A DNA stretch of 64,000 bases, taken from assembly GCF_051106095.1 (NCBI RefSeq), contig NC_135785.1:103974501-104038500 (forward strand), given 5' to 3'. Position 1 is the first letter of the stretch. Each line of letters opens with the position of its first letter. The notes below the pieces were generated by a model that did not search any database, had not been told where the DNA came from, and saw nothing but the letters and a program-made list of their open reading frames with translations. Below are positions 11,430 through 46,709 of the stretch, one piece after another. This stretch comes from Pogona vitticeps (taxonomy: Eukaryota > Chordata > Lepidosauria > Squamata > Agamidae). The position numbers and the translations under genes were made by a program.

Positions 11430-11580
11430 GGTGGAGAAACCCAGGTTCAAATCCTTCAAACTTAGCTGGATGACCCTGAGTGAGCTGTTACCTCATGGAC
11501 TTACTCTGCCATGCAGGGCTCCTGGGGAGGATGGGAAGAGTGAAACCATTTTCACTGCTTTGAGCTCAGTAGTGTGATAA
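11430..11580 (+). mobile_element. tRNA-derived SINE body, diverged
   Basis: CCCAGGTTCAAATCC (box B-like), TGACCCTGAGTGAGC and CACTGCTTTGAGCTC follow the order seen in reptile tRNA SINEs. The head is poor. Confidence 0.45.
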
Positions 11581-11812
11581 CTCAGGTTTGTGCCAATTAG
11601 AGCTGCCCGCTCCAATCACTTACCTATCTAGATCAGAACTGCAATGGGGGAAGACAAAGGCTTAAAGACTCCAGGTCATGATGTGTATTGCCATTTCAAA
11701 TCTGCAATTTATGTTTATTAAGATATGACTAGTTTGACCACTTCTCTCTGGAAGGTAAACATGAGAATAGGGTCCTTGTGGAATGAGAGAAGGCTTCATC
11801 ACTTTGCTTATA

Positions 11813-12437
11813 CAGTGGTGCCTCGCTTAACTATTTTAATTGGTTCAAAAAAAAATCACTATGTGAAAACATTGTTAAGCGAAACAGCATTTCCCATAGA
11901 GATGCATTGAAAACCGGATAATTTTTATTTTATTATTTATTTATTTATTTGATTTATATCCCGCCCATCTGGTATATTTATACCACTCTGAGCGGTATAA
12001 ATATTGGAACGGATTACCATCCTTAAGCAAAAATCGGCATAGGAAAAAAAGTTAAGTGAAATGCGGTTCCTCCATTGAAATGCATTGAAGCCTATTTCAA
12101 TGGGGGGGAAAATTCACAAAAAATTCAAAAAGACTCAGAACAAAGCCAAATTAAGTTAACGAAGGTTTTATTAGGTGCACTAACGATTCCAAGCATTTTA
12201 AACATTTTTAAACATTTTAGAATATTTTTAAACTAGTGAAAACGGGGCTGTCAAAAAAAAAGTTAAGCGAAACAAGGGAACCTAAAACCAAAAACGTTAA
12301 GCAAAGCATGGTCCCGAAATCGTTAAGCGAAAATCGCCCATAGGGAAAATCATTAAACGAAGTGCAAGAGCGCTCTGAAAAAAATCGTTAAGCAAATTTT
12401 TCGTTATACGAAGCAATCGTTAAGCGAGGCACCACTG
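11813..12437. mobile_element. Tigger-type MITE with nested L2 tail
   Basis: It has the same terminal repeats as 951..1324 (CAGTGGTGCCTCGCTTAAC), flanked by TA at 11811-11812 and 12438-12439. An L2-type LINE tail (about 11930..12003, TATCCCGCCCATCTGG) sits inside it and is a later insertion. Confidence 0.8.
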
Positions 12438-12801
12438 TAGTTCTTTGTTTGGGGTTTCTGGCAGCCATGGGGTGAAGGGAGGCCCCTGAGAGTCAAACTA
12501 CAAAAGACACCAGCTTTGGAATTACAAGCTGATAATGCGTTTTCCGTCCAGGCATGTAATTGCTTCTACACTTTGTGCAAATGAAGCCTGTGTTTACTTC
12601 ATGGTGACCAATCAAAAAGGGAAACAAAAGCATGCCAATTAGTGAGATGTGAAAGGTGAGGAAAGATCAAGGTAGAATACACAAATGTCTTAAGGGAGGT
12701 TGGCTTCTAAAGGCAGGTTCATTGTATCATCTACTTTGACCTTCTGATACTATTCAGTTGTAGATTTTCCATAACAGCTTATCTGATTTGGGTTTGCCTA
12801 C

Positions 12802-35351
<22,550 letters not shown>

Positions 35352-36138
35352 CTTTGTGTCTGTTTTGTTGTTTCTGATAGTGGAAAAATCTAGAACCCTT
35401 GGAGATGATCACAGAGTCAGACAGTTTTGATCTAGGGTAGAAAGAGTGGTGGTTGAGAGAGAAAAAGAAATAAACTGTCTTGAATCATGGGCTTTGGACA
35501 ATCTAGTGTATTGTGTTCCTGTGTGAACTTACAACATTTATTCAAATCTATGTTGGGGGAAATGAGATGGTAAGAAAATGGCAGCTATATTCAGCTTTTC
35601 ACAGTAAGAACATGGCTTTAGATGAGACACACACACATAAATCTTACTTTCTCTCTGTTTTAGATTTTACATGTTTATGTGATGAATTCTTTAGGACTTG
35701 GAGGTATCATTTTAGATCTACTATTGCTGCTTCTGCTACAATGTGTAGTTATCAGTTTTAACACATAGACCAAAATACAATATGTATTGTGCTAGCATGC
35801 CTCTGGAATCTTCTTCTTCTCTTCTTCCTTCCGCAGCCCTCTCAGCCATCCAAAAATCTTTTCTGTGTGATTATCCAGACATCCTTTGCAAACATTTAGG
35901 GCATGTATGTGCGAAGGGGGAGTTGTTCCCCCAGTTCTACTGATGGCAGTCCTTCTATCAAGGGAGATACATTGTTGGGTCTGGTCAACAGGTACATAAG
36001 TCATTTTTTTCACACATAGATTGAAGTTGTCATGCTTTCCAAATGATGATTTATCTGTGCTGTTTTATTATTCCTGTTGGCGAGATGTGTCATGCTGTGG
36101 AGATGCCACATTTTACTCAAGAGTTGCTATTGCTTTGT

Positions 36139-36175
36139 GTACACCACTCTTACGGTGTACACAAGAGTGGTGTAC
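36139..36175. repeat. Small perfect hairpin
   Basis: GTACACCACTCTT and AAGAGTGGTGTAC pair perfectly over 13 bases with an 11-base loop that itself contains GTGTACAC. Confidence 0.6.
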
Positions 36176-36597
36176 TGCTTCAAGAGCAGTTAGATCTGCA
36201 GATGACGCATCCAGATCCTTATTGCCATGTCAATATTACATAAGTGGCTGTCCATGTGCGGAATGGAATGCCCTCTTCCTCTCCAATTCCCTACACTCCA
36301 ATAACTACAAACTGGCTCAAGAATGTCCAACAGCCTTCCACAGCAGACTTCAAATGTGCTTGGAGGGAATGCATCTGTGGGGATCCACTGTGTCCTTAGC
36401 ATCTTTTCCCCAGCAGATGGACATCATTGAGTCTTGAAAACATTGTACATATGCATGGAAATTTCTAGTTTGACCAGGACATCGCTTTGGGGAAGTGGGG
36501 CACACTGTGCTACTGTTCTACTGTGGGTGGCTTTGAGGGCTACATGAAGACATCCATGCCTGAGTTGTTCTGAAAATAAGAACCTGAAGAAAGAGGT

Positions 36598-36632
36598 TGA
36601 ATGAATGAATGAATGAATGAATGAATGAATGA
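36598..36632. repeat. (TGAA)n microsatellite
   Basis: About eight units. Confidence 0.9.
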
Positions 36633-37521
36633 ACAAATGAACAAATATGAGAAGAGAATGTATGGCTCCTAACCAGTGATATCACAAGTATCAGCCTTTC
36701 AATAAGTGTCTGTAATTGACTTTGTGCAACAATAACATTCCATTCAAGTTTAATGGAAGTGCTAGGGTGGAGCAAACAGAATCCAGGTTTGCTAATCGGT
36801 ACCAACGGAACAATGTGTGGTTAGTTCTGTCATGTAGCTAGTTAATCATAGGCAGAGATATGAAGCCCTGCCAAGCTCATTTTAATTAGCAATTTGCTTA
36901 GGATGTGGAAATGGATTTTCTGAGGTGAAAGGTTAATGCATCAAGTAACAGCTCCCCTCCACTCTCTCGTTAGACTTTGCCAAATATCCATTATCCTTTA
37001 TGCCAGCATAAATTCACAAAAATGCTCAAAGTGAGCTTGAATTTTATGTTCCACTTCATGAACGCTGTGCAGCATGCTATTTCTTTAACAAAGACATTGC
37101 CTTCATCAGAAATGCTTGGGCATTTCTGATTCCTCTGTTTGCCTTCTGACTTAATTACGCCTTCCCCCATCACTCACTGTGAATCTCTCATTGCTCTCTG
37201 CACTTTTCTTATCTATCATAGGTAAACTGACAGATCCCTGGAGAAGAAATAAATCTTGTTGAGGTTCTGTGCAGCACCTGGCACCTGACTAAAAGGAACT
37301 GCAAGTATCTGTGTTATAATGTTCCAAATATCCATGTCTCTGCCCACTCCCCCCCTTCTGGTTCACTGGCCAAGAAGCTGAAAAGCTCTGTGCGAAAAAA
37401 ATATGTAATGGTCCTGGGCCTTGAATCTGAAACATGGAGGAGGTTTAACTCCAATAAGGTTGATGCTACATTACAAAATATCATATTCTAAATTGGAGCT
37501 AACCTGAAAACTCTGCTAAAT

Positions 37522-37670
37522 TCATAAGAAGCTAGCTTATACTGCTTCAGACCATTGTTCCATCTGAGCCCTGGGAGGACTTCTTGGCAGTATTTCCCCA
37601 GGGTTTAATCCAGGATTCTTTCGGGAGATGCTGGGGCCTTCTGTGTACAACGCATGGGATTTACCAATGA
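37522..37670 (+). mobile_element. tRNA-derived SINE of the AAGCTGCCTTATACTG type
   Basis: TTATACTGCTTCAGACCATT, GTTCCATCTGAGCCC and GGAGATGCTGGGGCCTTCTG match the order of a widespread reptile SINE. Diverged. Confidence 0.5.
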
Positions 37671-37842
37671 CGTCTAGCCTCTCCTGAAATATTTTTTTGA
37701 GAGATACAACATGATCTTTGTCAAGGGGATTGATCAAACATAAGGCTTAGCCCTGTCATGTTTGCTTCAAGCAGCTGATATTGGGAGGTGGCAGAAGCAA
37801 GATGTTAAAAGAAAGACCATCTGTTTGATTGTTTCTTTGTGC

Positions 37843-38065
37843 TTTTAACTCACATATCATCCCAAAGCGCTCAAGCATTCTCTGAGAGGTATACAATATA
37901 ATTATGCGAATAAAACTTTGTCCACTAGTGATCTGGGTACTCATTTTGTTGATGCAGTAAGATGGAAGGATGAGCCAACCTTGAATCTCTTGGGATTGAA
38001 CTCAGGTCAAGAGCAGAGGCTTGCCTGCAGTACTGCAGTTTAACCACCATGCCATGAGGCTTATA
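37843..38065 (-). mobile_element. tRNA-derived SINE, same family as 3437..3686
   Basis: The head on the minus strand (AAGCCTCATGGCATGGTGG, then GAGTTCAATCCCAAG) and the order of the body match the copy at 3437..3686. It is more diverged. Confidence 0.6.
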
Positions 38066-38475
38066 GATCAGCAGATCTGCATGGTGACTCCTATATCAAC
38101 CTGCAGCCATTGTAGGTGGTCCAGGATCCAGTTGGCTGTTAGCAATGGAATGGAGGAATGGGTTTTTCTTCTTCTTCATTGGTCCAGGCAGCCATATACC
38201 TTGGGCTGGCCCTGACCACACCAAAATTCATTTTCATATCCTGGCACCAGAGGGAGATCCTGTGTTATAAGCAACAAAGTGGATTTGTGCCGCCAGTCGA
38301 TGCCCACAGCTCCACCTGAAGGAGTCCATCACTGCCCTCTGAAATCCCCTTGAACCTCCAATCCAACTCTTTCTCACCATTACTGCATGTCAAGTACACA
38401 GGCAGTCGGAGTAACGAAATAGTATGAATGAATGAATATAGCAGGACTCTCCTTATAGTTTGGAAAAGTTAGATT

Positions 38476-38537
38476 TCTGGACTACAACTACCCAGAATCC
38501 CCATCTAGGAACTCATGGAGTTGTAGTCAAAAATTTT
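38476..38537. repeat. MITE-like hairpin fragment
   Basis: TGGACTACAACTACCCAGAA and TGGAGTTGTAGTCAAAAA form a short inverted pair. Similar single arms occur at about 29075, 39275 and 42540. Confidence 0.45.
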
Positions 38538-40679
38538 TTCCTCAGCCTCAGCTTGTCCTCTGGGAGCTTGTGTAGACTGGGCCCGGAGGCGGGGCAAGGA
38601 AATGGGTGGCATGGCTAGTGTGGGGAGGACCATTCAGAAAGGGGTGCCTAGAAAATCTTGGCCGGGCACTTTGAATATGAAACAGGCAAATCAGTGGGTG
38701 AAGCCAAAGCTAAAGATGTCAGTAGGCATCAGCTCTGGTTTAATTCTTCCCTCTGACACCCTCGGTCCAAATGTCAAATGACATCTCCTTCCTCAAGTCC
38801 TTCAGGTTGCAGAAGGGAGACGTCAGGATGCAGAATGGAAACCACTCAAGGCCTGGCTTTCTTCCACCAGTTGCCAAAATGATTGAAAGAAGATGGGGGA
38901 CATGAAGAGTCCAATAAGTGCCGACTGCTTTGATTAGACTGGCTTCCCATGAGCAATGCAAACACTTTCTGTGCAATTCACCCCTTGGTGTGGAACGTCA
39001 CTGAAGTGATCCATCGGGTGTCGCCATCCTTTAAAGTGACAGCAGGAACATTCACTGAAGGTAGAGGACCAGGGAACCCTTTCCAGTACAGACAGAAGAG
39101 ATCAATCTGAACTTTCCATCAAGGGTGGATCCTAATTAAGAACACTTGTCAGAGAGGAAATGCTGAAACCTTCCTATACTTGTTTTTTTAAAAAACAAAC
39201 CTGACACTGGAGCTCAACCAATTTAAAATACAGTCATCACAGTAGGGGCACTGCTTTAACAAGTTATTTTTCTTGGACTACTGCTCCTTGAGTCCCCCAA
39301 CCAGCATGGCAAGCGGAGGGTTCTAGGAGCCATATTCCAAAAAACAAAAACAAAACAATTTTTTTATATTACTATGAGTAAGCAGGACATACTGTGAGTG
39401 AACACCATGGGGTGACACTGTCAGTCATAGTTCTGACGGAGGTGGTGCCGGTGGTGGGGGAGAGAGAGAAACAGAGAAAGTATGCGAGAAAAACGTATTT
39501 CATTGCAATTTCAATTTAAGATTATAGGAAATGGGGGGATGTATTAATTATCATTGTTTTTAGTGTGTGTGACCCTCTTCATGTTAATTTCAATAACTGC
39601 CTTTGCCATAAGCTACACCCAGCTTGTTGAGTCACACTTTTTTTCTGGAAATACCCCCTCCCCAATTTTTTAACCTCAGAGCACAATGACAGCAAAAGAA
39701 GTCTTAAAGCCAAGTTTCTCCTCTCTTTGTATCAGAGTTGGTACCCATTCTTAAACAAACGATGAATGGATGAAAGAACTAAAATCCCAAATCAGACTGT
39801 GCTGGCTCGAGAGCTGGAAGCTTTAAATAAATGCTGTGCTACCAGGACCCATCTTTTACTGTTGGGCAGATTGGGGCAGCTGCCTCTGAGGACTAATTCT
39901 GGGTGCCATGGAAAGGATGGCCACGCATTACCTTATGATTGTTCTGTTTTTACTGCTGAAGAGGAGGTGATTTTCTTGTAGGATCTTCTATACCAGAATG
40001 ACTTGTCCAGTCTCACACATGGCTTTGCTGCATCTCAGGCAGCACAATGTCTTGGTCCAGCCCCTGAGTAATGACTTGGAACAATTTATAGGGACAATAT
40101 AAATGTTTAATTTTTGCGGAGCAGGATGCATTCAGTAACATCTCCATTTTATCACTATACAGCTGGATTTTGTTAACAAAGCATCTTGATTCATTTATCA
40201 CTTGTCCCAAAGTCATATTTCTGTGTATGTGCCTGCATGCACGCGCATGTGTTTGTGCATATACAAATGGCTTGGTAGGACTAGTCCCTTGATATCGATG
40301 TTGTTTGCACATGAGTTCCTTTTCATTTGGCAACACTGACCCTGGAGTTCTTGCCATCTGTCCTTGCATTATCCTAAAGGTAGACAGAAGGTAAGTACTC
40401 ACTGTGAATTTCTACAGCAGCAAATGGTCTGTGGGACTGAGCTGTGGAACTGAGGACTGACTGGGAGAGGAAAACTTGGATTAAACTTGGGTAGTATAGG
40501 CTGGTTAGTTGGTGAAAGTTAGATTGATCTGTAAAGAGGAGATGGTTGGAAGTCATCTTAAAAATCAACTACAGTTTTACAAGATTCCTTAGGTATATTT
40601 TGTTGCTGGTTGTTGTATTTAGAGAAATATGTTTGTGCAGAAATGAAGATTCATTTTAAAAATGTTTATGTTGAAAATC

Positions 40680-41003
40680 AATAACTTGCTATTTTTGAAA
40701 GGCATAATATCCCTTTAAACAAAGGAAGAATGATTTTCAGTATACAAAAATGTAAGAAAAACCATACTGGGTCTGCTCAAAGGCTTCCACAATTCAACTT
40801 TCTTACCCCCACAATGGCCATCCATTTGTATATGGGACCCCAACAAACCTGCCTTGACATTTAGAAGGTTGAGACATTAAGAAAGTGGAACTGTGGAAGC
40901 CTTTGAGTAGACCCAGTATGGTTTTTCATACATTTTTGTATATTGAACATCATTCTTCCTCTGTTTAAAAGGATATTATGTCTTTTAAAAATAGCAAGTT
41001 ATT
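40680..41003. repeat. Long inverted repeat, 126-bp arms
   Basis: Left arm 40680..40805 and right arm 40878..41003 are reverse complements with roughly nine bases in ten matching and equal lengths, around a 72-base loop. Paired pieces include AATAACTTGCTATTTTT with AAAAATAGCAAGTTATT, and CATACTGGGTCTGCTCAAAG with its near mirror. It lies upstream of the CHAT start exon. Confidence 0.85.
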
Positions 41004-41975
41004 GTCAAGGCAGCAGCATCCACCATGTCACATTCCTCAGCACCTGATATAGGGGGAGGTTTTCTGGTACTGGAAGTGATGTATGGCTAGTGGCCATTGA
41101 TGGCCTTCACTCCTATTAATTTATTTAATTCCCTTTTCAAAGCTGTTCATGTTTGACACCTGTCACTACTATATCCTGTGCCAGTGAATTCTACTTGTTT
41201 ATGTACTGTGTGAAGAGGTACCTTGAATTCACTCAGCTCCAGTGGTTCTAGCATTACAGGGGGAAAAGATTCTCCTTGTCTGCTTTGTCCACAACTGTCA
41301 TGTCTCTCCTTATTCAACCCCCTTCCCCTCTGAGCTAAATTACCTTGAACATTGTAACTTTTTTCCTCATAGGGGAGTCATTTGGTTGCCCATTTCTACA
41401 CCTCTGCATAGAAGTTAAAGACCTGTAAATACGTCTACCTGTCTGTCTGTGTTGTAATATCAGGAGGAAAGAAATGCAGTAACTAAATTAACAAACATTC
41501 TATTGATTGACACCCCCTATTCATGCTTCTATGGTGTGACAGCTGTAGGGAAACGGCTTTCATCACTGTGGTAGTAGATCAACATCCCAAAGATGATTGT
41601 AAAGGTTCCTAGAACTTGTGGCTCCATCAATATCAGCATCACTTCTCCATGAGTGTCACATGAGAGGCAGGCATGTGATCTGGGTAATACATATGGTAAG
41701 CACTTTTGTACATCATCAAATGGAAAGTGGGAGCCTTGGGAAAGTGGGTTCTTCACCCCTTTGCTTTTCTTGGAAGTCTGCACACTATACTGTAGAAATA
41801 ATTGATGGAATTGATGGCATGCATGCACGCACATACACAGTTTCTTCACCCATATCTCAGCATGTACAAACAAACACACTTCCCTGCACATGCCCACAAA
41901 CACACACACGTCTCAAGTATACTCCCATCTCCCAGTGATCTCCGTTGACAAAGCTGTTTATCTAACATGGTCGAT

Positions 41976-42251
<276 letters not shown>

Positions 42252-43799
42252 TGTGCCATCAAATTGATTCTGATTCATAGAGTACTGCTGTCTTCTTCTG
42301 GGAGGCACCCTGGGCTGTGCAGCTTGTCCATAGCAGTTAGGGAACAGTTTCTCATCTCCAGTTCAACCTAACTTACCAAATGAGCAATGGGGGAAAAGGA
42401 GTGTTTGTGTGTATCGCCAGCTTCAGATTCCATACAGAAAACTGCTGAGATTCCTATGAAGATCTGAACCCCATGATGGCCTTTAGTGAACGATGGATCT
42501 TTCTTTTCTGGCAGGTTGTAGATGAAAAAGGCAACTTTTTTGGACTACAACTTCCAGAGTATTCCAAGCAAACTCTGTCTGGTAATCACTTCTGAGAAGT
42601 TTAGATAAATGTGTGATGACTCCACATGATAATCATGGACAAAGAAAGGGATCTCTGCATCCCAAAATAAGCATTGAATCATCTCAGATCACATGCACTT
42701 ACATTAAGCGAAGAATCCTCTGAGAGGAGACAACATTGTCTGGCCCAGAAGTCATTTGTACGTGCAGTGCATTGTCAATCATGATGAAACCAATGGCAGG
42801 CATCTCTAGAACTTGAACCTTGTCAGCTCCCTTTCTCAGGTCTGCCTGGCAACAGACCTTTTAGAGCGGAACTGTACACTGTTGTCAGCAGGATTCTCTC
42901 TCTCTCTCTCTCTCTCTGTCTCATTCTGGAAAAAGCATCTTGTGCATTGTCCATTCTGTAATACATGACAGATAACATTTCCCCATGCATGGGAGTAACA
43001 TGATTTGGCCAACTGGTTTCCTGGGCAATATTGCTGCTTGAAAACCACAATGAAATCTCTTTCCATTCGTTTTTCATGGAGCAAAGCCTTCTTATCTCAA
43101 TGGGTCAGAAGCCAAAAAGATTATGTTTGGGAGCTCTGAATTCTCCCTGCTAAGCAAAGATCATAGGGAAGAAGAGAAGAGGGGCTTGGGTTACCTTTAA
43201 ATGCCGAAGCATCCCTCAGATGGCCTGGGGCCACCAGTCTGTTTTTGATGCTATTTGGTGCCTTTAGAGCAGCAATTTTGCCCATAAAGACAACTGGCAA
43301 AATCACATTACCGCCACAGACAGGGAAATATTATCTGTTATGCATTACAGTACTTTTTGTTCCTTGTGTGGCATGATGAGCACTGGATGAGTGTTCCAAA
43401 GAGTTAAGAGACCAGGAAAAGGAGGAAGAGTAACCTTTGATCTTCTAGCCCTCTGAAGTACTGTATATGGGAAGAGATTCTGGCTGCATACAGTCTAAGT
43501 TTGCTCTAACCACTAGGGTGGGAGAGGGGGGAGAAAGAGGAGCAGGATCTGAGCAAGGATAAGCAAGGGAGAGAAAGATACCCATTTATGGCGGTTCTTA
43601 CTTCCTGGGCATAGCAGAGCCTCAAATTAAAACGAACCTGGCAGCAGCACTTGCTAGCGATCAACTCTGAACGGGAAAGAGGAACCTGTTGGGCAGATGG
43701 AATGTGCAAACTTTAATAGAGGATGATGTGGTGGAGATGTGGTGGAGCTAACCAGCAGCTGCTGGGAAGGCCAGGCTTCTGCTGGGATCCAACAGGGAT

Positions 43800-46300
43800 G
43801 ACACACCGAGAGCGATTCAACGCCTTTGGAGAACGAAATCAAAGCGGTTCAGCCGTGAGACTCCCCCCCCCCGCCCTTGGTTTCTGGACTGCTGCCCCGG
43901 AGGAAGCCCTTTGGGGACTGTACTGCCCCCCTCCTCGTGGACCTCTGCTCCTCCTCGCTCTAACCGTGGGTAGGCATACCTCAAGTGCTAGCCAAGCGAC
44001 AGAGAAGAGTGGGGTGGGATCCTAGGCAGGATTACTCGGACGTTCAACAGGGCACCCTACCAGGTGCCTTGCCCTCCCGCCTATGAAGGGCAAGGCAGGG
44101 TTTCAATGTGGTCCCAGCTGAAGGCGTTTCCTTGATGGTGGGCTGTGAATTTGAGATTCCCGATCGCTTTCTTTCTAGGGCTCGCGTAGAACTGATTCAA
44201 TCAGCCAATGTGTTTCCCCTGTGGGCATGCCCTCCCGCTCGCACTGCTCCCCGACTCGAGCCGGGCAGGGGGCGGCCAGAGTGAGGCAGTGAAGCAACGA
44301 TACTAGGGAGCTTTGACCCACTCCATCCTCACCCCTCCCCAGCCCAGAGGTTTGGTAGCAACCGGCACCGGGATCCACCGCCAGCTTAAGCCGAAGCACG
44401 GCCAGCTGAAAGAACGGAGTCCCCGCGAAAGAACAAGCGCGCAAACCAGCTGAAACCTAGTTGGGTGCCCTTCCTTCTTTAAGCGCGTCTGGAGTCATTT
44501 CGCAACCCCCTTTTTTTTGACGGAAGCAGAAGGGGAGATCTCGCCTGGGAGTCTTCAGAAAAACCCTCTCCGCACGCCCTCTCAACAGCTGGCTTCCCCC
44601 GGCACTTCACCTGCCTAAAGACCTATCGGGCGCCTTCCAGATGGGTCGGACTGCGGCTCCCATCACCCCCAGTCAACGCAGAACAACGCCGAGCCCAGTG
44701 CAACGTTTACAGCGCAGATCGCCCGTCCCTCCTTTCTTACCTGGAGCGCCTTCGCAGCGGAGGATGGCCAGCAGCGGGGCAAAGTTTGTTTGCGGATCTC
44801 GAAAGGAGCCGGGCGAGGCGAGCCTGGAGGCGTCAGGCGGGCTCCCTTTTCCCTGGCTTCCAGGCGCCGGGTGCTGAACCGAGAAAGGCGCTCAGCTGCC
44901 TCCGGTGGCGCTGTCCATGGTACCTCAGCGCCTCCCCATGCGCCGCGCCGTGCCTTCTGGACCCAGGCACACGCGCTGGCGCTTGGACGGCTGTCCTCCG
45001 CCTACCCACCCACCCCCCATTCGGTCCACCTCCTCCCCAAAGCCCCCCCCCGGGGCTGGATCGTCGAAACTCCTCCCTCCCTCCCCGTCTTTCCTATTCG
45101 CGCAACCTGGGGTGGGCCAGGACTGATCAAGACCGGCGAACTCGACGGCGGCCAAAGGCAGCTCCAGGAGCGGAGGCGCCTGTCTTTCCTGTCCTGCTCT
45201 CCCCCTCGCTCAACCCAGTCAAAAACGCCCGTTCAGGCAGATCGGAGGTGGGACAGCGGTTGGCTCGGATCCGGGTATAAAAGAGCAAAACGCAGCTTGC
45301 GAACCACACAGAACTCTTCGTCGGACGAATGGGAAAGGTGGCGCTTCATCAACCAAGTCTATCCCTGTTGGAAGGGGTTGCCTCCACGGCCCTCGCACTA
45401 CTCCCCAGCCGTGAAAGCGAATGCCATAACAAACATGTACGATTATAAAACGGTTTGTAAGTACTGTAAAGAGTTTCTCTTTGCTTGGTCCACCCCTTTC
45501 TCCCAAGCAATACGTCAAGGGCACGGCTGTTTTCTTTTCTTCAATGAACAGCCGAAGTTAGGCAGAAAAGAGACCCGACCAAGGCTGCACAAAAAGTGAG
45601 TGGCAGAGACCTAAGAAGTCCTATTGACCACCACCACCCCCAAGGTAGTAAAGCTGCCGGACGGGGGGGGGGAACACATATAAACTCCCCAAACCTGGTG
45701 CCTTCCAGAGGAATTTGACCACAACTCTCATCGTTCCCAGCGAGCAGGTTAAGGTGTGCGGGACAAGGATGGTCATCATCCGTCACTTGGGGAAAGCGCC
45801 GGCCGGGAGAAGGAAGGATAAGAGAAACTTACTTCTCCCCAACCCAGTGAGGGTCTTCGTTCTAGGCAGGTCCCGAAAGTTTGTTGCCCGTTCCTACACG
45901 AAGGTGAAGTCCCGCAAAAGAGCAGATTTGAACCCGGAGAGATTGCTGCTCCCCCCCCCCCCCACAAATCAGGGCAAGACAGCAAAGAAAGCCGCCCTCC
46001 TGCACACGCTTACTTGGAAGTAGGTTCGATTGAACTCAATTCCGTGGACTCTCGCGTGGCGGGTTACTTTCACCCCCAGTTACAGCCGCCACTCCCGCGA
46101 TCATCACATCCCCCTCCCCTCCCCCAGAGTTTCAGATGAGGCTGTTTTTGGAACATCAGCGTTCGTCAGGCAGGCGAAATCCCCTCAGAATTCACGAGCT
46201 GGGGAGCGGCGGCGGCGGCGGACGACGACACTGAGGTGTGTTTTGCAAGGTTCCAGGAGGTCACACAGGGCGCCTTTTCTAGGCTCTGGGATCCACGTCG
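43800..46300. promoter_or_regulatory. CpG-rich block in the CHAT upstream interval
   Basis: GC and CpG density rise sharply here compared with the AT-rich introns around it. It lies between the VAChT gene and the CHAT start exon, where N and M type CHAT first exons occur in mammals. Consensus TATAAAA boxes at 45276-45282 and 45440-45446 point along the plus strand, opposite to CHAT. No conserved coding sequence was seen. Confidence 0.5.
44907..44927 (+). promoter_or_regulatory. RE1/NRSE-like site
   Basis: GGCGCTGTCCATGGT matches the REST consensus half (GGNGCTGTCCNNGGT) exactly. The remaining six bases (ACCTCA) match poorly. The mammalian cholinergic locus is REST-regulated through an RE1 upstream of the R exon, so the position here would be different. 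Confidence 0.35.
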
Positions 46301-46614
46301 CCAAAGCCACAGCTACGGTGGATCGCCAGAAAGATCGAGACCCGTGAAGTTGCCGGGCCTCCGAACACAAGAACCTTCCGATCTTTTGTCGCCAGCAAGG
46401 AAACGGGATGTTAATGGCATCATAAATCCCTCATCCTTTGTGGCTCGCTCCCTCGTGTATTTACTCGGCAGTAAGTCCCTCCAATTTAACGGGGCGTTAC
46501 TCCCGAGGAAGGCGAGATGGAACATCAGCCTTAGATTGAACATCTCGCCTACACGAGCTCTTTTCTCACGTTTAGGTGATAAAGGAGTCGGTTGGAGATG
46601 AAATTTCGTTACTC

Positions 46615-46617
46615 GAT

Positions 46618-46708
<91 letters not shown>
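46615..46708. repeat. (TTTC)n microsatellite
   Basis: About 23 units, next to the CpG-rich block. Confidence 0.95.

Positions 46709-46709
<1 letters not shown>

Larger units (their letters stand above)
1..12801. other. CHAT: CHAT intron downstream of exon 10 (part)
   Basis: This stretch continues beyond the left edge. It holds the hAT fragment, two Tigger MITEs, SINEs, the LTR element with its flanking duplication and the CCCTT repeat. Between these (1340-2840, 10210-10540, 10630-11425, 12440-12800) I see only AT-rich unique intron sequence. Confidence 0.8.

Noticed and set aside
1-12801. Search for the next CHAT exon (VPTYESASIRRF region)
   Set aside because: No matching sequence with splice sites was found on the minus strand. 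It is presumed to be beyond the left edge.
44790-45599. A 269-codon plus-strand frame in the CpG-rich block
   Set aside because: Arg/Pro/Ser-rich with no recognisable domain, and overlapping frames are equally long. This is expected from high GC with few stop codons.
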